Below, piece by piece: positions 1 through 8,610 of a stretch of DNA of 38,918 nucleotides. Origin of the DNA: an uncultured Nitrosomonadales bacterium (GTDB lineage Bacteria; Pseudomonadota; Gammaproteobacteria; Burkholderiales; Gallionellaceae); the NCBI GenBank assembly GCA_903861075.1, contig CAIOSY010000052.1:1-38918 (forward strand). The letters are read 5' to 3'. The notes below the pieces were generated by a model. The model saw nothing but the letters and a program-made list of their open reading frames with translations. It was not told the origin of the DNA and did not search any database. Made by a program: the position numbers and the translations under genes. How positions within the stretch are numbered: position 1 is the first letter of the stretch; every line of letters begins with the position of its first letter.

Positions 1-141
1 ATCGAGTCCGCGCGAAACCCGACGTTGTTGTTCGAGTTGCCGCGCACATTGTTGAGATTCAACGCCCACACCCCGGCGGTCGTCCCGTTGTCCCAATTGA
101 ACGCCGCGATCGGGCACATGTTAAGACGCCTCCCGTTTATC
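1..141. repeat. Direct terminal repeat, identical to 38778-38918; probably assembly overlap of a circular molecule
   Basis: Bases 1-141 read identically at 38778-38918. 141 nt equals a common maximum assembler k-mer, so this is probably one locus seen twice. Confidence 0.9.
8..121 (-). other. DGR template repeat (TR), same locus as 38785-38898
   Basis: About 113 bp aligned to 563-676. 9 of 11 differences are at T on the + strand (A in coding sense). Encodes CPIAAFNWDNGTTAGVWALNLNNVRGNSNNNVGFRA with Asn (AAC/AAT) codons at variable sites; lies between avd and RT. Confidence 0.93.
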
Positions 142-531
142 AATCTGACGATCGGCAACTATCCAGCCGCCGATCATTCTGCCCAATTCATCCACCAGCC
201 GAGACAAAGCGAGATATCGATGCTCGCCCAGCTCGGTTGGTGATTTTTCAGTGCGACGACCATCTTTAAACTCGAAATAGCCCATTGTGTATGCCAGACG
301 TATCAGCATGCGCAGCTGTTCATGTCGTGTATCAAGGTTGGTCATCGCCGTTTTCTTGTGATAGCGCTTTTGCGCCTCAACGATGAAGCCGTACACGTCA
401 TAGGCCGCGCGCCGAATTTCGAGCGCGAGACCATACTTTTCGTGTTTCGGAAAGTGGTTGAGGTGGATATTCATCAGTTTTGCAAACTCCATAAACTTCT
501 GATCCAATTTGGCTTCATCGTGCAGGCCCAT
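121..531 (-). CDS. avd: DGR accessory variability determinant (Avd/bAvd-like four-helix-bundle protein)
   Basis: 136 aa helical, basic protein between the VR gene and the TR; the stop codon abuts the TR. Typical DGR position. Confidence 0.85.
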   Translation of the reverse strand: MGLHDEAKLDQKFMEFAKLMNIHLNHFPKHEKYGLALEIRRAAYDVYGFIVEAQKRYHKKTAMTNLDTRHEQLRMLIRLAYTMGYFEFKDGRRTEKSPTELGEHRYLALSRLVDELGRMIGGWIVADRQIDKREAS

Positions 532-548
532 CGCTATCGCTCAGGCCC

Positions 549-2672
549 TCAGAGATACAAGGCCGCGCGAAACCCGACGTAGCTGCTCCAGTTGCCGCGC
601 ACATTGTTGAGATTAAACGCCCACACCCCGGCGGTCGCCCCGTCGGCCCAACCGAACGCCGCGACCGGGCACATGTCGTTCGGCCTGTAGTCGTACAAAT
701 AATCGTTACCGAAAGCATTTGTACCGCCAACCCCAGCCGCCAAAGGCAAGCCAGCGCCTGTTGCTGCCCAGGCATTGCCGCTAGTCGCTGCGTCAAATAC
801 CTGACTTGCAGATCCGATCAGTGTTGTGCGACTCACGCCGGTTGCCCAGAGTGCACCATATGCTGTGCCCAGGTTATCGAAGTTGTTGGATAACGCGGGA
901 GATCCCCATGCATCGGTTGATAACGTATTGCCTGCGGTTAGGCTCTTCATTGCAACGCTGGTTTTAGGCAGGTAATAGCTGGCAGGAACAATGGATACAG
1001 CGGTCGCGGCTGCTGGAATGGCTACTTTCAGTCCTGGTGCTGCAATCACAATAGTGCCGGGTGCCGCGATACCGGTTGTGACGGCATATTGATTTGTATC
1101 ACCGGCGAACACGATCATGTCTCCGGCCGCAACCGTTCCTGTTCCGGTGATTAACGGGATAGATGTGGTTCCGATCGCATACCCGGTTGCCGCACTGGTA
1201 TAGCCAGCGCCGGTGCTAGTTGGCACCTGAGCCGTCAGACCTATACAGATTTCATAGATCACGCCATTGAGGTCGGCAATGCCGCAGTTCTGACCGTTAT
1301 GAGTCGTCTTTGCAAACTGGTTTGCGCTGCCGGTTTTTGGCGCGGTTGGATAAGTTACGTTGCCTGCTGATGTATATAAGATCGCTGCATCGTTTGCATC
1401 GCCCAGCGCGTTGTTGTTGCAGCCCTTGGGAAAGTTATTTGTTGCGTGGTACCACGCGCACCATGTTGTCGACGTTGAGGATTGTGCGTGGGCCAGCGCC
1501 AATAGTGCCAACATTTTGTTGACGAACAAGCTGCCGGGGAAGAAGTTTGCTCCGCGTGTTTTAGCTGCTGCGATCACGCCGGAATAGTTGTTTGCAGGCG
1601 CACCGGTTAAGCCGCCAATTGGATTGTTTGCGGCGGCAGTTGAAAGTGGATTTCCGCCTCGGATGCTGGATGCGGTACCGTTATTATTCGAACACTTGTA
1701 CTTATCAACAAACACCCCGGCCTGAATATTTCCGCCATCATAGAATGCGCGATGCAGCGCATATCCGGCCGTATTGGCAGCAGCGACGTTTGCGTAAAAA
1801 CTGAATGGCTTTACGTCAACCGCATTAATCGCCAGCCCGTTTGCGCCGGTTCCAAATTTATAGAAAAAGGCTGGTATCCAAACCATGACAGAGCCGTCAG
1901 AATATTGGTAATTGCCGTAATCATCCGAGTATGGATTAAAGGTTGCGTTGCTTAATGGATACATGCCAAAGGGCGGTTGGGGGCAAATACCAGCCCCAAA
2001 TCCAGCAGCGCCCGCAACCCCGATATCATTCATCGCCACTGAGTAGTTTGTTACAAGCGGGATTATCGGCGTCCAGTTTGCAGGGTCATTTGCCGGATCT
2101 GTCGGCTTTGCTCCTGTTGTTTTAGCGCGGTAGGTCAGTAAATTTATTGGCGACCAAACCACGGCTCCGACGTTGTACGATCCACTTGCCCATGATGCAG
2201 CCCCTGCGCCGGCCAGCGCGCTGGTTGAGCTTGCTGCTGCCTCTGCTGCCTTGGCGATGGCCAGTGTAGTCTGCGTAGCTACCGTTATGGCATTCGTCCC
2301 TGTAGTGACAGCATCTGCATGCGTTGATGTGACATCTGCTGCCGTCAGCGCGGCTTTGGCGATTGCAATTTCTGCTTGATTAGCTGTTGTAACAACATCG
2401 GCATGCGTCAGCACAACATCTGCTGCTGTCAGCCCGGCTTTGGTAGTTGCGATTTCGGCTTGTGTGGTGGCCGTGTTAGCCCGGCTAGTTGCCTGAGCAA
2501 GAACTCCATCCGCCGCTGTATTGATTTCCGCATTTTTATCTGCGATCAGCTTGGCTGGGCTACGTACAGCTGCGCCCCCCATCGTCACAGACGTTGCTGC
2601 ATCACCCTGTGACCATGCGTGAATCAGTGCTGCGTCTGCTACCAGTTGATCAATATCGGTTTTTAAACTCAC
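549..2672 (-). CDS. DGR-diversified tail fibre / receptor-binding protein with C-terminal C-type-lectin-like variable domain
   Basis: 707 aa; Ala/Thr-rich N-terminal repeats; C-terminus CPVAAFGWADGATAGVWAFNLNNVRGNWSSYVGFRAALYL aligns with the TR translation; downstream of tail genes. Confidence 0.88.
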   Translation of the reverse strand: MSLKTDIDQLVADAALIHAWSQGDAATSVTMGGAAVRSPAKLIADKNAEINTAADGVLAQATSRANTATTQAEIATTKAGLTAADVVLTHADVVTTANQAEIAIAKAALTAADVTSTHADAVTTGTNAITVATQTTLAIAKAAEAAASSTSALAGAGAASWASGSYNVGAVVWSPINLLTYRAKTTGAKPTDPANDPANWTPIIPLVTNYSVAMNDIGVAGAAGFGAGICPQPPFGMYPLSNATFNPYSDDYGNYQYSDGSVMVWIPAFFYKFGTGANGLAINAVDVKPFSFYANVAAANTAGYALHRAFYDGGNIQAGVFVDKYKCSNNNGTASSIRGGNPLSTAAANNPIGGLTGAPANNYSGVIAAAKTRGANFFPGSLFVNKMLALLALAHAQSSTSTTWCAWYHATNNFPKGCNNNALGDANDAAILYTSAGNVTYPTAPKTGSANQFAKTTHNGQNCGIADLNGVIYEICIGLTAQVPTSTGAGYTSAATGYAIGTTSIPLITGTGTVAAGDMIVFAGDTNQYAVTTGIAAPGTIVIAAPGLKVAIPAAATAVSIVPASYYLPKTSVAMKSLTAGNTLSTDAWGSPALSNNFDNLGTAYGALWATGVSRTTLIGSASQVFDAATSGNAWAATGAGLPLAAGVGGTNAFGNDYLYDYRPNDMCPVAAFGWADGATAGVWAFNLNNVRGNWSSYVGFRAALYL
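563..676 (-). other. DGR variable repeat (VR)
   Basis: TR-aligned 3' end of the 707 aa gene. Adenine-site changes relative to TR give N>G, D>A, N>D, T>A, I>V, N>S, N>S, N>Y; invariant IMH-like end ccgcgcgaaacccgacg. Confidence 0.92.
2308..2475 (-). repeat. Two 84-bp (28 aa) tandem direct repeats in the fibre N-terminus
   Basis: AEIATTKAGLTAADVVLTHADVVTTANQ / AEIAIAKAALTAADVTSTHADAVTTGTN, with matching DNA repeats. Confidence 0.8.
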
Positions 2673-2681
2673 GGGTTACTC

Positions 2682-3158
2682 CTACAAATAGTTTGCCGAA
2701 GGCAGGGTTAAATTAGTTAATGTATGTAATGCGGGGGAGCTATGAGTTAGCTCATCCGGGAAATAGGTCAGTGAAACATCAAGATAGTCCTGCGTCAGTC
2801 GCGGGACGCTGCGGACTTCAAGTGCTGCACTAACCTCAAAATTCATCCCGCTGATCGCGGCCGACTTGGGTGGCGCTTCAAATTTGGCCTCCATCACTGT
2901 CGTACCCATTCCGTTTGCCAGGTGGATGTTGAACCAGTTCTGTCCGTCCAATATGCTCAGGTGATACCAGGACTCAAACACCGCGAATTCGCCCTGGGTA
3001 AAATGCCACTTGACGGTAATTTTTGATGGGAAAGTAGTGAACTGCCGACGAGTACGGGCGGGTCCGGACTGCATTTGCGTACGCAGGATCGGGTCGGTCG
3101 GCTCAATGCCATAGCCGGATTGCAGCGGCGTAGGTAGCGTGGCAGGAAAGTCAGCCAT
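2682..3158 (-). CDS. Putative minor tail protein
   Basis: 158 aa ORF directly downstream of tape measure in tail operon order. Confidence 0.55.
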   Translation of the reverse strand: MADFPATLPTPLQSGYGIEPTDPILRTQMQSGPARTRRQFTTFPSKITVKWHFTQGEFAVFESWYHLSILDGQNWFNIHLANGMGTTVMEAKFEAPPKSAAISGMNFEVSAALEVRSVPRLTQDYLDVSLTYFPDELTHSSPALHTLTNLTLPSANYL

Positions 3159-5689
3159 TATCTGAGCGCCCCAGCTGCACGGTTCAGGCCAAATGTCTGT
3201 GACATGACATTACTTAATGATCCGGTACCGCGAGATACGTTATTAGCGATCTTGCTTTCGATTTGCTCAATGATGAGATCGAATCCACCGCTTGAGTTTT
3301 GCTGTGCGGTTGCAGTTACCTGCTGGCTGGCGTTATTGACGACATTTACTTGCAAGGTGACCTGTGCGCCGCCCGCCCCTTGCGCAACGACTCCAAGCTT
3401 GCCATTTGCGCCACGCGTCAATGGCATAATAGCTTCGGGTCCAGCCTCACCCATAATCCCATTGGCAAAGCTTCCGCCGCTGGCAAACTTGAATGGTGTT
3501 GGTGTATTGAAAATTCCATTGGTGAAAGCGCCGCCATCCTTGAAGGCATGTACGCCACCGATATCAAACGCATTGCCGTTGGCGGATATCATTGCGCCAG
3601 GTAGATTTAAAGATGCGTCTACTCCAGAAGCGGATGCGCCACCGCCTCCCCCAAAAAAACTGCTAAACATATTTGCAATTCCGCCACCTGAATTCATTGC
3701 TGCGGAAAGTGGTTGAGTTATTGATTGCTGAATCTGAATACGGATTAAATCATTGATGATGTTATCCGCTAGGCTAGCGAAATCAAGCTTTCCGGTGCGG
3801 ACGAATTTCACCAATGCATCTTCCATTCCCTTGAATGCTTTGGTGAATAGGCTTTCTGATTGCTTGGCTACATTGCTGATTTCATCCAGGTAATTGCGCA
3901 ACGCAACTTTTGCGCCATATTCCCAAGATGAGTTATTTTTCTCAACTTGGAGTCGCAGTTCTTCAAGTTTTTGTTGTTGGTTAGTCTCCGCTTCATTAAC
4001 TAGGTTTAGTAATAATGTCCTGGCCTCTTCAGTCATTGCCAGCTTAGCAAGCTCCTCACGTGCTCGCCCAGCGCGAACTGATACGGCGTCCAGATTATCG
4101 GCATGCTGTTTATCGGTGGCTGACATCATCGCATCATTTAAAGTACGATTTTTTTTATTGATATCAATTCCAAATTCTTGCGTAAGTGTATTGACGATTG
4201 CTCCGCCTTTAGCGCTATCCTCTACAAGCTTTTGCAGATCTTTGCGATCTTTCAGCTCCTTATCCAAAATATCAATTTGAATTTGCGCTGTATTCGCTGC
4301 TGTAAGCTGCTTAGCCGTTGCGCCATCACGCGCCATCTCAAGCAGTTTAATTTGTGCGGCAGTATTTCCTGCTAACTCAGCTTCCTTGCGGAATTGCTCA
4401 GCACGCAGATTTTTTAAAGCGGTATCGTTTGGATCTGTTTTAGTTGGTTTTGTCGCAACTGGGTCTTGATATACAGGAAATTTATTTGCATATTCCGCAC
4501 CCATTGATTTTGATATAGCCAGCAAAATAGTGTTTCGCTCTCTGGCTGTTTTATCTGCATACTCAAGATTGATGCGCTTTTCCTGCTCTGCAAACTCTTT
4601 GGTTCTTTGAAGATGTGTTTGTGCATCAGCTTCAATAGCTGCTCTGCGTTCGGCCAATGAATCACGAAACAAAGAGGTTGATTTCAATATCGACTGCGTT
4701 TCTGCATCATTTGCTTTTTGTATTGCATCAAACCCAGCTTGATCAAAATGAGCAATTGCAGCTCCAGATGCTGCGGCATAACCAATCGCATTTCCTAACA
4801 ATCTAAATCCAGCTGCTGCACCCATTACGGAATCTGCAATGAAGGCAAGTACATCAGTGATATCTGATCCCCATTTTTTCAACTGCCCGTTCTGACTCAT
4901 CTCTGAGATCTGACCGTTGGAATCCTTCAAATGCGCTGTGAATGCCATAACGCTAACAGTTAGCGCTTCATTGAATGTTTCACCTAAAATTACTTTGTAA
5001 TTTTCTTGATAGCGAGTCATTGAATTGAGCTGTTTTCCTGCTGTTCCTAATGCAGCCTCATAAGTTCCCGCAATACCTTCCCCTTCCTTCATGACTGAAT
5101 TTAGAACGGCTTGCGTTTTTTCGGTTTGGGTTAATGAGGTACTGGTCTTGCCAAGTGTTGCGGCATAGGCTGCATAGGATTGCTCCATGCTGACATTAAG
5201 GCCGATTGTTCTTAAAACGTCGGTTTGTCCTGTTTGAATTCCATGAATCATGTTAGCGAACGCTTCAGATGAATTCATGTTCCCGATAACTGCGGCGTCC
5301 TGAGCGATACGCGCTAACTTATTGGCGTTGGATAGATCAATATGCGCCTGAACAAGTCTAAGGGCCTGCTGCCTAGATTCGATCATGCTAATCCCGGCCT
5401 TTTGCATTCCCTCGGCTGCGGAATTCATTTGGTCGGCGGTATATCCGGAATTATTCCCGACAATTTTCATTGAAACGCCTAGCGTTTCATAGCGAGCCTG
5501 AAGAAGTGATGCTTCTTTGATATATCCAGTAATTGCAGCGACAGATAATGCCCCAGCCAATGTCCCAGCAATTCCAGAAAATGAGATCATCTGCTTTGAA
5601 ACGCTGTCAAGTGAATCGCCCAGTGTGCGCAATGCGCGATCAGCCTGCTCGGTTGCAGCGGTAATGACGATTTTAGTTTCGTTAGCCAT
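3158..5689 (-). CDS. Tail tape measure protein
   Basis: 843 aa; N-terminal tape-measure-like region, Gly-rich C-terminal region with GEAGPEAIMPLTRGANGKLGV motif; longest gene after the tail chaperone. Confidence 0.9.
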   Translation of the reverse strand: MANETKIVITAATEQADRALRTLGDSLDSVSKQMISFSGIAGTLAGALSVAAITGYIKEASLLQARYETLGVSMKIVGNNSGYTADQMNSAAEGMQKAGISMIESRQQALRLVQAHIDLSNANKLARIAQDAAVIGNMNSSEAFANMIHGIQTGQTDVLRTIGLNVSMEQSYAAYAATLGKTSTSLTQTEKTQAVLNSVMKEGEGIAGTYEAALGTAGKQLNSMTRYQENYKVILGETFNEALTVSVMAFTAHLKDSNGQISEMSQNGQLKKWGSDITDVLAFIADSVMGAAAGFRLLGNAIGYAAASGAAIAHFDQAGFDAIQKANDAETQSILKSTSLFRDSLAERRAAIEADAQTHLQRTKEFAEQEKRINLEYADKTARERNTILLAISKSMGAEYANKFPVYQDPVATKPTKTDPNDTALKNLRAEQFRKEAELAGNTAAQIKLLEMARDGATAKQLTAANTAQIQIDILDKELKDRKDLQKLVEDSAKGGAIVNTLTQEFGIDINKKNRTLNDAMMSATDKQHADNLDAVSVRAGRAREELAKLAMTEEARTLLLNLVNEAETNQQQKLEELRLQVEKNNSSWEYGAKVALRNYLDEISNVAKQSESLFTKAFKGMEDALVKFVRTGKLDFASLADNIINDLIRIQIQQSITQPLSAAMNSGGGIANMFSSFFGGGGGASASGVDASLNLPGAMISANGNAFDIGGVHAFKDGGAFTNGIFNTPTPFKFASGGSFANGIMGEAGPEAIMPLTRGANGKLGVVAQGAGGAQVTLQVNVVNNASQQVTATAQQNSSGGFDLIIEQIESKIANNVSRGTGSLSNVMSQTFGLNRAAGALR

Positions 5690-5690
5690 A

Positions 5691-6020
5691 TCAGTGTTTA
5701 TTGATTTTCTGTACCGCTGCGCGCTCCATTACGCGCAACCCATTGAACACTTGCTGCTGATGCTTATGTTTTACCTGGTGTATTTTCAACACCAGCGGCA
5801 ATGACTCATAACGCAATCCAATTACACCGCTCATGCCAACATTCCACTGCGTAGCCATATCAGCAAAAATGATTATGATTTGCCAGTTGTCTGGCCATAC
5901 CTCGATATTTGTATCGATCTCTAGCGTGTCTAATTTCAAACCAAATGCAGCCAGCGCATCCTGCTGCTGTTCCGCGTCACCTGTATCGCCTGATACCAGC
6001 GCACAAGCGACGCGTTCTAG
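5691..6020 (-). CDS. DUF1799-like tail chaperone extension, probably expressed by -1 frameshift
   Basis: The frame is open from 6020 to 5691 with no stop; contains WPDNWQIIIIFADMATQWNVGMSGVIGLRYESL. Confidence 0.75.
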   Translation of the reverse strand, partial: LERVACALVSGDTGDAEQQQDALAAFGLKLDTLEIDTNIEVWPDNWQIIIIFADMATQWNVGMSGVIGLRYESLPLVLKIHQVKHKHQQQVFNGLRVMERAAVQKINKH

Positions 6021-6346
6021 TTTTTTACTTTGCTCTGAGCCAACTCATACATATAGCCACGAATGATCTCGTTGGTGGCAGGCTGATAGTTTTCCAGCAA
6101 AGTGGATAGCGCTTCACGGCTGAAGTCGATTTCATTACCTTTATCATCTTCGATGCCAGACCAGGAATCGATCAGCTCTTCCAGCGCTTCCGCAGAGTCG
6201 CGCTTTTCCTGTAACTTAAACCAAGCGGTGATTTGCTTCATAGTGCGGTGACGGAACACTATCTTGACTGGGATTGTCTTTTCGCTGCCCGGGACGCTGA
6301 TCTGCACCGTGGCGCTAAAAGTTGGGTTTGGGTTGATTTTTAACAT
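6017..6346 (-). CDS. Phage tail assembly chaperone (upstream frame)
   Basis: 109 aa; between tail tube and tape measure; ends with a slippery site before TAG. Confidence 0.8.
   Translation of the reverse strand: MLKINPNPTFSATVQISVPGSEKTIPVKIVFRHRTMKQITAWFKLQEKRDSAEALEELIDSWSGIEDDKGNEIDFSREALSTLLENYQPATNEIIRGYMYELAQSKVKN
6020..6026 (-). promoter_or_regulatory. Programmed -1 ribosomal frameshift site A_AAA_AAC
   Basis: Minus strand reads agc aaa gtA AAA AAC tag; a -1 slip continues in-frame into DUF1799. Confidence 0.8.
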
Positions 6347-7305
6347 TACATCACCACGATTCTGAGTTCGTCATTGCTGGCTAACGGTGTCAGACGTAGG
6401 TCGAAATCGTTAAGGCGACGACCATTCAGATTTCCCTTCTTCGGATTGATCATTTGCACGGCGGGCGCGAATACCAGCACCTTTGCGCCAGCTGTGTTGC
6501 CATGTACCAGACCAATGCTTTGCAGCGTGTTGCTTTTCACTGAGGCCATCATTGCAACTTCCTGCGCAGCAGTCAGTTCGGTGGAGATTGTTCCAACGGT
6601 TACGCGGTCGGTAATATCGACCGATTGCCCGCCCAGCAAAGGGGTGTAATGAACGGTATTTCCCAGATCAAGCGTCAAGCCTTGGCTTGGATAAGATGTC
6701 CCGGCCGATAGCGCTCCCGCCGCGTAAGTGCAGCCAAATAATACATCGGCGGTATTTGGATCGGTAATCACCAAAGGAGGCTTGAATCCGGTCAGTGTCA
6801 ATGCGGGATTTGCAGCAGCGCTGATTCCGCCATCGAGTCCGGTGAATTTGTATTTCATTACCGGGCGATTGCCTTGTGTCATATCCATGCTGAATGTGCC
6901 ACGCGCCCCAAGCAACTTGTGCAAAACGCCATCGTCATAATAGTAAATTGTCGATGACTCGAATTGCGCTGAAATCGGTGTGTATTCGACCCGGCTGGAT
7001 GCCGTTACAACTTCAGCCATTCCCGCTGATCGTAATAGTGAGCCATAAGCTGGTGCCGTACCTGCCGCGCCAGATCCGGCCAGTTCGACATCAAAACTAA
7101 TATCCAGGAAGGCATTTCCAACCAGCTGCTCTGCGCCACCCATAAATCCGCGCATCAAGGCGCGATCTACATTTTGTGCATTAAGCGGGTTTACTGTCAG
7201 ATTGCTGACAAGCATCGCGTTTGCAGCGCCGGAAGGCGCGGCATCAACCCCATAAGTCGTTTCGATTTTTGCCAAAATGGCACTATTGCGCAGAAAGCGT
7301 GGCAT
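6346..7305 (-). CDS. Major tail tube protein
   Basis: 319 aa; MPRFLRNSAILAKIETTYGVDAAPSGAANAMLVSN is typical of phage tail tube proteins. Confidence 0.8.
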   Translation of the reverse strand: MPRFLRNSAILAKIETTYGVDAAPSGAANAMLVSNLTVNPLNAQNVDRALMRGFMGGAEQLVGNAFLDISFDVELAGSGAAGTAPAYGSLLRSAGMAEVVTASSRVEYTPISAQFESSTIYYYDDGVLHKLLGARGTFSMDMTQGNRPVMKYKFTGLDGGISAAANPALTLTGFKPPLVITDPNTADVLFGCTYAAGALSAGTSYPSQGLTLDLGNTVHYTPLLGGQSVDITDRVTVGTISTELTAAQEVAMMASVKSNTLQSIGLVHGNTAGAKVLVFAPAVQMINPKKGNLNGRRLNDFDLRLTPLASNDELRIVVM

Positions 7306-7308
7306 GAT

Positions 7309-7446
7309 TTATTCCTCGTTTTGTTGTTTGGTACGCTCAATCAGCATCAGTGTGCCGTCAGGTTGAGCAATGTAGCTGCCACCCTGTGGTGGTGTTTCTG
7401 CTGGAATCTCAATTACGGGTTCGGATGTCTGATCTATCATTTCCAT
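7309..7446 (-). CDS. Small hypothetical tail-operon protein (45 aa)
   Basis: Not in the supplied track; minus-strand ORF MEMIDQTSEPVIEIPAETPPQGGSYIAQPDGTLMLIERTKQQNEE fills the gap between neighbouring genes. Confidence 0.6.
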   Translation of the reverse strand: MEMIDQTSEPVIEIPAETPPQGGSYIAQPDGTLMLIERTKQQNEE

Positions 7447-7878
7447 TTAAAACTCCAGACTGGTGGCTGTTGTTCGATATTCGATTAAATAATCAATTTC
7501 ATGCACGATGATCGGGAATTCCAGCACGTCTCGAGTTCGTTTAATGCCTTGCGGACGAATATCCATTGCCAGGCTACCTAGCGTTAAATCACTCATGATT
7601 CGGCTATACGACTGAGTCATTAGTGCGTCACCCGTATAAAACGCGTCGCTTCCACTACTTAAAACTCGAACTGTTACTGTCAGTCCTCGATCAGTCACAC
7701 CGATTACACTATCTGATACAGATTCATCACCAGGATGTACAGCAATGGCCGGTAGATCGGTGGTGGTATAGTGGTAATCCGGGTCTATCGTTACGCCGCC
7801 AACTCCAATTCCAGTCAAAGCTGGGAGTGTCAGTAAAGCAATAACTGCATCTGCGATTTGTAAAGATTTCGAGCTCAT
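7447..7878 (-). CDS. Putative tail terminator / minor tail protein
   Basis: 143 aa; gpU-like size and position upstream of tail tube. Confidence 0.55.
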   Translation of the reverse strand: MSSKSLQIADAVIALLTLPALTGIGVGGVTIDPDYHYTTTDLPAIAVHPGDESVSDSVIGVTDRGLTVTVRVLSSGSDAFYTGDALMTQSYSRIMSDLTLGSLAMDIRPQGIKRTRDVLEFPIIVHEIDYLIEYRTTATSLEF

Positions 7879-8213
7879 AGCGATATCGGCTTTAATTTCA
7901 AAATAGCAGCGGCGTATAAGACATCGTTTAATTGTTCAAGAACCAGTGCTGTCATTCCAGATCCATCTGGTGTTGCCCGACGAACCGCATAACCTACCCC
8001 GTTTATCTCCAGCAACTTCCCGCGCGGATCTTCTGTGATCACCGACGATAGGCAGGTATATATCGGGTCATTTCCATCCATCATCAATAAAACTGTAGCG
8101 GCTGCACTGGTAAATCTGCCGAGAATTGCGATGCCATTCAGCGTGGCCGCATCTGTCATGAGCTTTGCCGCCACGGCAGCGTTAACGCGTTGCTGGATGG
8201 CGGCGAAGCTCAT
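7875..8213 (-). CDS. Putative head-tail joining (neck) protein
   Basis: 112 aa; overlaps neighbours; position between capsid decoration and tail terminator. Confidence 0.55.
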   Translation of the reverse strand: MSFAAIQQRVNAAVAAKLMTDAATLNGIAILGRFTSAAATVLLMMDGNDPIYTCLSSVITEDPRGKLLEINGVGYAVRRATPDGSGMTALVLEQLNDVLYAAAILKLKPISL

Positions 8214-8216
8214 GGC

Positions 8217-8561
8217 TTAAGTTGCAGCTGGAACGCTTGATTCGAGCAGCATGCGGACCGTTGCAGACGGATTGACGGCATCTGCTACTGCGATACCAAC
8301 GCACTGCTGCGCTGTAGCGGTCTTATTGACGCACTTGTTAGTTGCATCCCAAAACAGACGGTCACCGGTGGTGATCGCGAGCGCAGATGTTTTAGCAATA
8401 TCAATCACACCTTCAGCTGCAAATGCGCCGGCTGTATTGGCTGCAACATCTGCAATTGCTACTGCAAATAGTGCCGCGCCAAACAGATATCCGGTTCCAG
8501 CGGCAACTGCTGCTGTCGGGGTTAAGGTCAGAACATCACCCTCTTGAATGTAATTTTTCAT
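8217..8561 (-). CDS. DUF2190-like capsid decoration protein
   Basis: 114 aa MKNYIQEGDVLTLTPTAAVAAGTGYLFG...; adjacent to capsid. Confidence 0.75.
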   Translation of the reverse strand: MKNYIQEGDVLTLTPTAAVAAGTGYLFGAALFAVAIADVAANTAGAFAAEGVIDIAKTSALAITTGDRLFWDATNKCVNKTATAQQCVGIAVADAVNPSATVRMLLESSVPAAT

Positions 8562-8610
8562 ACTTTTTTCTCCTAATTCATGGAGGGCGCACTAAGTGCG
8601 CCCCTATAAG

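Noticed and set aside
1-141. Two separate template repeats at the two ends
   Set aside because: The copies are exact and terminal, length 141; best explained by assembly overlap of a circular molecule.
3204-3716. Long + strand ORFs antisense to tape measure and other tail genes
   Set aside because: Shadow ORFs of well-supported minus-strand genes; no recognisable domains.
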